From positions 8,896 through 14,348 of the forward strand of contig JAGQSE010000152.1 of the NCBI GenBank assembly GCA_020439725.1: 5,453 nt of DNA. The letters are read 5' to 3'. The number at the start of each line of letters is the position of its first letter. The first letter of the stretch is position 1. The translations under genes were made by a program, and so were the position numbers. The notes beneath the pieces were generated by a model that did no database searches, was not told the origin of the DNA, and saw only the letters and a program-made list of their open reading frames with translations. Below are positions 1-5,453 of the stretch, piece after piece. Source of the stretch: Acidobacteriota bacterium (lineage in GTDB: Bacteria > Acidobacteriota > Thermoanaerobaculia > Multivoradales > JAHZIX01).

Positions 1-1849
1 CTTCTTCCTCACCGGCACCGACGAGAACGCCGCCAAGGTCGTCGACGCCGCCCTCGAGCACGGGATGACCGCGCAGGCATGGGCCGACCGCAACGCCGAG
101 GCCTTCAAGGACACCTTTCGCCGGCTCGAGCTGAGCAACGACGACTTCATCCGCACCACCGAGGATCGTCACGAGGTGCGGGTACTGCGCTATGTCGAGC
201 AGCTGCTGGCCAGCGGTGACGTCTATCTGGGCGAGTACGAGGGCTGGTACGACGCCGGCCAGGAGGAGTACGTCCCCGAGACCAAGGCCCGGGACGGCGG
301 CTTCGTCAGCCCCTTCAATGGCAAGCCCCTGGTGCGTCGCAAGGAGCACAACTACTTCTTCCGGCTGAGCCGCTACGCCGGCCAGCTCCTCGACCTGCTC
401 GAGAGCGATCGGCTCCGGGTCCGCCCGGAAGCACGGCGCAACGAGGTGATGGCGCGGATCCGCGAGGGGCTCAACGATGTGCCCATCAGCCGTGCCGGCG
501 GTGGCGGTTGGGGGATCCCCGTGCCCGGGGATCCGGAGCACACGATCTATGTCTGGATCGACGCCCTGCTCAACTACCTGACCACCGTCGACACCGACGA
601 GCGTCGGGCCTTCTGGCCGGCGCAGGTCCACTTCATGGCCAAGGACATCCTCTGGTTCCATGCGGTGATCTGGCCTGGTCTGCTACTGGCGCTCCAGGCG
701 CGCCCCGGCAACGAGTGGATCGGTCTCCCCGAGGTCGTCTATGCCCACAGCTTCTGGATCCGCGAGGGCCAGAAGATGAGCAAGAGCCTGGGCAACTTCA
801 TCGATCTAGAGGAGATCGAGCGCTATGTCGGCGACTTCGGCGTCGAGGGCCTGCGCTACTTCCTGGTGACGCAGGGACCTCTGGGCACCGCCGACGGCGA
901 CTTCGCCGAGGAACGCCTGCTCGATCTCTACAACGCCGACCTGGCGAACACGCTGGGCAACTGTTTGAGCCGGGTCAGCAACATGATCGGCCGTTACTGC
1001 GAGGGCAAGGTGCCGGCACCGGGCCCACGGGTCGAGGGGGGCTCGGAACACGGCGACACCGCCGAGCGCTGCGTAGAGCGGCATCTGGCGGCCATGGACG
1101 GGTTCGACCTCGCCGGAGCCGCCGCCGCGGCCCTCGATTTGGTCCGGGCCATCGACGGCTATATCGACCGGACGCGCCCCTTCGCGCTGGCCAAGGATCC
1201 CGAGCGGATGCCCGAGGTGGGCACTGTGCTCTACAACTGCGCCGAGGCGCTGCGCATCGCCTCCGTCCTGCTCTGGCCCCTGCTGCCGGCCAAGATGACG
1301 GAGCTGTGGCGGCGTTTTGGCCTCGACGCCTATGTGGGCGCCGTCAAGGACCGCGGCCGCGGCGACCTGCTCGCCTGGACCGTCTGGGGGCAGCTCGAGC
1401 CCGGGACCGAGATCGAGCGGGGCGAGGCCCTCTTCCCGCGTATCGACAAGGAGAAGTACTTGGAGACTCATCAGACCCCTGCGGTGGCGCCAGCCGCCGC
1501 GAAGAGCGAAGAGCCGGGCGGCGGCCAGATCACCATCGACCAGTTCTTCGAGACCGTCCTCAAGGTAGGCACCGTGCGCGCTGCCGAGAAGGTGCCCAAG
1601 TCGAGCAAGCTACTCAAGCTGACCGTCGATCTGGGGGAAGAGAGCGAGCGCACCGTCGTCGCCGGTATCGCCAAGGAGTACGCTCCCGACGACCTGGTGG
1701 GGCGTCAGGTGGTGGTGGTCGCCAACCTCCAGCCGGCAAAGCTCATGGGAATCGAATCCCAGGGCATGGTGCTGGCGGCGTCCATCGACGGCCGGCCGGT
1801 GGTCCTGCATCCCGGCACCGAGGTCCCCGCCGGCACGCGGGTCCGCTGA
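1..1849 (+). CDS. metG: Methionyl-tRNA synthetase, 5'-truncated by the window edge
   Basis: Class I aminoacyl-tRNA synthetase that charges tRNA-Met with methionine in the cytoplasm. The open frame runs from base 2 to the TGA at 1847-1849, giving 615 visible residues. It begins inside the catalytic domain at FLTGTDENAAK, the counterpart of the family's GTDEHG block, so roughly 50 N-terminal residues including the HIGH motif lie upstream. Visible landmarks are YEGWYDAGQEEYVPE (fragment residues 79-93), where zinc-type enzymes carry cysteines but this one has none; YVWIDALLNYLT; HFMAKDILWFH, where the family usually has HxxGKDI; and the signature KMSKS (773-787, residues 258-262). An alpha-helical anticodon-binding domain follows. 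After a short Ala/Pro/Glu-rich linker, a C-terminal EMAPII/Arc1p-like tRNA-binding OB fold starts near residue 510 (base 1529). An internal ATG at 65 is not the start, because conserved MetRS sequence precedes it. The gene lies 4 nt before tatD, in the same direction. Identity is very secure. Confidence 0.97.
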   Translation, partial: FFLTGTDENAAKVVDAALEHGMTAQAWADRNAEAFKDTFRRLELSNDDFIRTTEDRHEVRVLRYVEQLLASGDVYLGEYEGWYDAGQEEYVPETKARDGGFVSPFNGKPLVRRKEHNYFFRLSRYAGQLLDLLESDRLRVRPEARRNEVMARIREGLNDVPISRAGGGGWGIPVPGDPEHTIYVWIDALLNYLTTVDTDERRAFWPAQVHFMAKDILWFHAVIWPGLLLALQARPGNEWIGLPEVVYAHSFWIREGQKMSKSLGNFIDLEEIERYVGDFGVEGLRYFLVTQGPLGTADGDFAEERLLDLYNADLANTLGNCLSRVSNMIGRYCEGKVPAPGPRVEGGSEHGDTAERCVERHLAAMDGFDLAGAAAAALDLVRAIDGYIDRTRPFALAKDPERMPEVGTVLYNCAEALRIASVLLWPLLPAKMTELWRRFGLDAYVGAVKDRGRGDLLAWTVWGQLEPGTEIERGEALFPRIDKEKYLETHQTPAVAPAAAKSEEPGGGQITIDQFFETVLKVGTVRAAEKVPKSSKLLKLTVDLGEESERTVVAGIAKEYAPDDLVGRQVVVVANLQPAKLMGIESQGMVLAASIDGRPVVLHPGTEVPAGTRVR

Positions 1850-1853
1850 GCTC

Positions 1854-2642
1854 ATGACCTTCCGCGCCACGGCGCTGGTGGATTCCCACTGCCACGTCCA
1901 GAACCTGCCCGAGGGCGACCGCGAGCGTGCCCTCGACGCTGCCCGTGAGCGCGGGGTCGAGGGCTTTCTGCTGCCCGCGATCCGGCTCGCCGACGCCGAG
2001 GGCATCCTCGCCTTCTGTCACGCCCACGAGGGGGTGTGGTGCGCCCTCGGTGTCCACCCCCACGAGGCGGCGAGCTGGCAGCCGGGGGACGAGAAGCGCC
2101 TCGCCTCGTTGCTCTCGGACCCCAAGGCGGTGGCGGTGGGGGAGTGCGGCCTCGACTTCTACTATGACCATGCGCCGCGGCCGGTGCAGCACGAGGTGAT
2201 GCGGGCCCAGTGGACGCTGGCACTGGAGCTCGGGCTACCCGTCGTGGTCCACAACCGCGACAGCAACGACGCCATGGTCGAAGAGGCCGTCCGGCCCGAG
2301 CACGAAGGCCTCGAAGGCGTCTTTCACTCCTTCGCTGGTGGTGCGGCTATGGCCCGCCAGCTCCTCGCCAAGGACTATTACCTCGGCTTCACGGGCATGG
2401 TCACCTTCCCCAAGGCCGACAACGTTCGCGAGGTCCTGCCCCTCGTTCCCCACGACCGGCTGCTGGTAGAGACCGATACACCCTACCTGGCACCGGTTCC
2501 CTATCGCGGCAAGCGCAACGAACCGGCCTACGTGGTCGAGGTTGCCGAGCGAGTGGCCAAGGAGCTCGAGCTGAGCTTCGAAGAGCTGACCCGGCGGACC
2601 ACCGAGAACTTCTTTCGTCTCTTCCCCAAGGCCGCGGCCTGA
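1854..2642 (+). CDS. tatD: TatD-family metal-dependent hydrolase (putative DNase)
   Basis: Complete 262-residue protein, the usual TatD/YcfH length (about 255-265). The family is an amidohydrolase-type TIM barrel with a two-metal site. Several members are Mg-dependent 3'-5' exonucleases implicated in DNA repair and degradation, but the cellular role varies. Seen here: VDSHCH (D10, H12, H14) for the first metal ligands, GVHPHE (66-71), GECGLDFYY (96-104, E97 bridging ligand), VVHNRDS (H133), FHSFAGG (H158; the family usually has FHCFSG) and ETDTPYLAP (D208) followed by PYRGKRNEP. All expected metal ligands are present. The ATG lies 4 nt after the metG stop (TGA GCTC ATG) with no clear Shine-Dalgarno, so translation is probably coupled to metG. 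A metG-tatD pairing is a recurrent arrangement in bacteria. The TGA stop is 18 nt from the stop of the converging gene. The family is certain; the exact YcfH-type versus TatD-type subgroup and substrate are not resolved. Confidence 0.95.
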   Translation: MTFRATALVDSHCHVQNLPEGDRERALDAARERGVEGFLLPAIRLADAEGILAFCHAHEGVWCALGVHPHEAASWQPGDEKRLASLLSDPKAVAVGECGLDFYYDHAPRPVQHEVMRAQWTLALELGLPVVVHNRDSNDAMVEEAVRPEHEGLEGVFHSFAGGAAMARQLLAKDYYLGFTGMVTFPKADNVREVLPLVPHDRLLVETDTPYLAPVPYRGKRNEPAYVVEVAERVAKELELSFEELTRRTTENFFRLFPKAAA

Positions 2643-2659
2643 CGCGATCGCCGCGGCTT
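2629..2659. terminator. GC-rich inverted repeat between convergent genes, possible bidirectional terminator
   Basis: The arm 2629-2637 (AGGCCGCGG) can pair with 2651-2659 (CCGCGGCTT) to form a 9-bp stem with one G-U pair and a 13-nt loop that contains the tatD stop codon. It sits exactly where transcription from both strands should end. Neither side has a clear U-tract, so as a classical intrinsic terminator it is weak. It could act as a pause or 3'-end stabilising hairpin, or be chance in GC-rich sequence. Confidence 0.3.
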
Positions 2660-2660
2660 C

Positions 2661-3197
2661 TCAGAATTCGCAGCTCGGCACGCCGTCCTCGATCCCGAAG
2701 TAGAGCTTCTGGAACAGGACGATGTCGTAGGTGGTGACGGTGACGCCGTCGCTGGCGTCGGCGTTCGACAGCGTCAGCGGGTCGGTGATGAATTCGATGT
2801 TCAGGATGTGGCGGCGGAGCAGGACGAGGTCTTCGTAGTCATACCCCGCGCTCTCGTTGTTGAATTCGAGGTCGCCGTTCCAGTTGAGGTCGCCACAGCG
2901 CGGGAAGGTCGAGATGCTCGAGCCCACATAGGAGCCGATGAGCATCGCGTCGAACCAGCCGCCGCCCGGTGCCGGGGTGCAGGGTGTACCGTCGCCGTCG
3001 ACGTCGGCGTTGAAGGCCTCCTCCGCCGTCAGCGCCTGCGAGTTGTTGCAGTAGCCGAGGATCTTCCCGACATCGGTCAGCGAAACGCTGCCGTCACCGT
3101 TGACGTCACCGAGGCTGCAGCAGGGTGGTTCCAGGGCGAGAGCGGGCAGCGAGCAGAAGGTGAGGGCGAAGAGCACGGCCAGGGCATGAGGTCTCAT
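2661..3197 (-). CDS. Secreted dockerin/EF-hand-repeat protein, function unknown
   Basis: 178 residues. A signal peptide is evident: basic start MRPH, hydrophobic core ALAVLFALTF, and a likely signal peptidase I site after LPALA (A21). The cysteine at position 15 does not sit in a proper lipobox. The mature part is almost all calcium-loop sequence. Loop 1, DVNGDGSVSLTD (31-42), is a textbook dockerin/EF-hand loop (D31, N33, D35, D42) followed by the helix VGKILGYC. Loop 2 starts DVDGDG (65-70) but carries an insertion before FDAMLIGSYV. Loop 3 starts DLNWNGD (103-109) with an insertion before YEDLVLLRRHIL. Loop 4 is DASDGVTVTTYD (147-158) followed by IVLFQKLYFGI. This looks like two dockerin-type modules in tandem. 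Six cysteines in the mature chain (26, 27, 50, 73, 101, 176) suggest disulfides. No enzyme domain is attached and no cohesin lies in the window. The start is chosen from the signal peptide and a GGAG site 6 nt upstream. It could be a scaffold or adhesion component or a calcium-stabilised surface protein. Confidence 0.85.
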   Translation of the reverse strand: MRPHALAVLFALTFCSLPALALEPPCCSLGDVNGDGSVSLTDVGKILGYCNNSQALTAEEAFNADVDGDGTPCTPAPGGGWFDAMLIGSYVGSSISTFPRCGDLNWNGDLEFNNESAGYDYEDLVLLRRHILNIEFITDPLTLSNADASDGVTVTTYDIVLFQKLYFGIEDGVPSCEF

Positions 3198-3203
3198 CGG
3201 CGA

Positions 3204-3207
3204 CTCC
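3204..3207 (-). promoter_or_regulatory. Shine-Dalgarno site of the dockerin-like gene
   Basis: Read on the minus strand, GGAG lies 6 nt before the ATG at 3197-3195. It fixes this ATG as the start and agrees with the signal peptide that follows directly. It is the clearest ribosome binding site in the window; tatD and the NIF3 gene lack one and probably rely on coupling. Confidence 0.65.
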
Positions 3208-3238
3208 GATCGTCGAAAGGTAGGTTGAAGGTGACCGG

Positions 3239-3267
3239 AGCCTACCCGCCTGCTCTCGAATCTGCAA
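3239..3267 (-). promoter_or_regulatory. Weak sigma-70-like promoter candidate for the dockerin-like gene
   Basis: In the 143-nt gap between the NIF3 stop and the dockerin-like start, the minus strand has TTGCAG (3267-3262), 17 nt, then TAGGCT (3244-3239). Each box matches the consensus at three of six positions. The spacing is ideal, and a start near 3232 would leave a leader of about 35 nt. The -35 side lies in the most AT-rich patch of the gap (about 3261-3295). This would let the secreted protein be expressed apart from pnp and the NIF3 gene. It is a pattern match only. I see no convincing terminator after the NIF3 stop, so read-through is also possible. Confidence 0.3.
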
Positions 3268-3340
3268 AATGTCGACGATGACGAAGTGATGACTGCGGCG
3301 GCCGGTTGGCCCTGCCAGAGTCCCGGGGAGCGGGGCGCCT

Positions 3341-4096
3341 TCAGGTGGGATTCGGGACGTCGATGAACTCGACGTCGAGACCGAAGCGTTCGGCGAGGTG
3401 CTCACCGAGGGCACGGATGCCGCACCGCTCGGTGGCATAGTGACCGCAAGCCAGGAAGTGGATGCGGTTCTCACGCGCCAGGTTCATCACCCATTCGCTG
3501 ACCTCGCCGGTGATGAAGGCGTCTAAGCCCTCATCGATGGCGCGGTAGAGGTCCTTCTGCGCGCCGCCGCTGATGATGCCCACCGTGGCGACCGGTTCGG
3601 GACCGTCGAGGAAGGCGAGGGGCTCCTGCTCATAGAAGGAACCGGCCCGCCGGACGAGCTCGGCAGCCGTGACGGGATCGGCGAAGCTGCCCTTGAAACC
3701 GACGGGGAGACCCTCGTAGTCGCCGAAGGGCTCGAGGTGCTCGAGACCCAAGGCACGACAGGCGAGGGCGTTGTTGCCAACGTCCGGGTGCCGGTCGAGG
3801 GGAAGGTGATAGGCGAGGAGGTTGAGGTCGCCGGCGAAGAGCTCGGCGACCCTGCGGTACTGCATCCCGGTCAAGGGATAGGGCATACCGGTCCAGAAAA
3901 GACCGTGATGAACCAGGACGGCGTCGGCCCCCGCCTGCCGGGCCCTTGCGAAGAGCTCCTGGCAGGCGGAGACGCCGGTGACGATCTTGCGGATCTCGCG
4001 CCGACCCTCGACCTGGAGGCCGTTGGGGCCGTAGTCCTTGCCCCGAGACGCCTCGAGGAAGGTGTCGAGGTAAGCGACGAGATCCGCGCGCTGCAT
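3341..4096 (-). CDS. NIF3/DUF34-family dinuclear metal protein (YbgI-like; GTP cyclohydrolase 1 type 2 homolog)
   Basis: Complete 251-residue protein, the length of E. coli YbgI, so it is the short form without the inserted PII-like domain. Conserved blocks are NGLQVEG (25-31), VHHGLFW (62-68, ligands H63 and H64), YHLPLDRH (96-103, D101), GIISGGAQ (173-180), ITGEVSEW (195-202) and GHYATE (218-223, H219 and E223). The full di-metal ligand set H, H, D, H, E is therefore present. Family members form toroidal hexamers. Their biochemical role is unsettled: one homolog was reported to act as a GTP cyclohydrolase, and metal-handling roles have been proposed. I chose the ATG at 4096 because the conserved N-terminus begins there. 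The frame stays open 78 codons further upstream, but that stretch is the pnp repeat read in another frame. It starts 13 nt after the pnp stop with no obvious Shine-Dalgarno, which suggests co-transcription and coupled translation with pnp. Confidence 0.94.
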   Translation of the reverse strand: MQRADLVAYLDTFLEASRGKDYGPNGLQVEGRREIRKIVTGVSACQELFARARQAGADAVLVHHGLFWTGMPYPLTGMQYRRVAELFAGDLNLLAYHLPLDRHPDVGNNALACRALGLEHLEPFGDYEGLPVGFKGSFADPVTAAELVRRAGSFYEQEPLAFLDGPEPVATVGIISGGAQKDLYRAIDEGLDAFITGEVSEWVMNLARENRIHFLACGHYATERCGIRALGEHLAERFGLDVEFIDVPNPT

Positions 4097-4109
4097 CAGC
4101 CGAGCCGGC

Positions 4110-5453
<1,344 letters not shown>

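Noticed and set aside
806..1471. 221-codon minus-strand open frame opposite metG
   Set aside because: Antisense shadow of conserved MetRS sequence, with no family motif or ribosome binding site.
508..1857. 449-codon open frame on the plus strand overlapping metG
   Set aside because: It lies wholly over metG in another frame; the product is Arg/Gly/Pro/Ala-rich with no recognisable motif, as expected for a shadow of a high-GC gene.
1743..2223. Minus-strand open frames of about 120-150 codons opposite the metG/tatD junction
   Set aside because: They cross the boundary of two well-supported plus-strand genes and have low-complexity Arg/Pro/Ala products.
2210..2737. 175-codon plus-strand frame running from tatD past its stop
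   Set aside because: Out-of-frame reading of tatD, rich in Arg and Ala, with no similarity to known proteins that I recognise.
3295..3343. Intrinsic terminator just after the NIF3-family stop
   Set aside because: The stretch is GC-rich with short palindromes, but I find only a weak 4-bp GGCC/GGCC stem with an AACC loop and no following U-run.
3106..3474. 122-codon minus-strand frame covering the 143-nt gap between the NIF3-family and dockerin-like genes
   Set aside because: It starts inside the NIF3-family gene and ends inside the dockerin-like gene in a different frame; the product is Ser/Pro/Thr low-complexity. The gap is better read as intergenic with a promoter candidate.

Overview
The window is a gene-dense, GC-rich bacterial segment holding five protein-coding genes in two converging groups. 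Two of them run off the window edges. I see no tRNA, rRNA, CRISPR array, insertion sequence or phage gene. The long extra open frames on both strands are shadows produced by the high GC content.

Plus strand (1-2642): the 3' part of metG (methionyl-tRNA synthetase, with no zinc-site cysteines in the visible part and a C-terminal tRNA-binding domain) is followed after only 4 nt by a complete tatD-family metal-dependent hydrolase. The two look like one transcription unit.

Minus strand (5453-2661, read right to left): the C-terminal part of pnp (polynucleotide phosphorylase: second RNase PH-like core, KH, S1) ends in an unusual 74-residue RGG/DRGG-rich tail encoded by a 33-bp tandem repeat. Thirteen nt later comes a complete NIF3/DUF34 metalloprotein gene (YbgI-like, short form). 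After a 143-nt gap containing a weak promoter candidate and a good ribosome binding site comes a 178-codon gene for a secreted, cysteine-containing protein built almost entirely of dockerin/EF-hand-like calcium loops. It converges on tatD with an 18-nt gap, and a GC-rich inverted repeat spans the junction.

The housekeeping genes serve translation and RNA turnover (MetRS, PNPase). TatD and NIF3 are conserved metal-dependent proteins whose physiological roles are less settled. The dockerin-like protein is the only exported and accessory-looking gene. The PNPase sequence, the zinc-less MetRS type and the dockerin-type calcium loops suggest a GC-rich environmental lineage such as Acidobacteriota or a neighbouring phylum (Planctomycetota is an alternative). 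This assignment is inference from sequence feel, not a search. The two features most worth follow-up are the PNPase RGG tail and the small double-dockerin secreted protein. I found no evidence of a wholly new multi-gene system.
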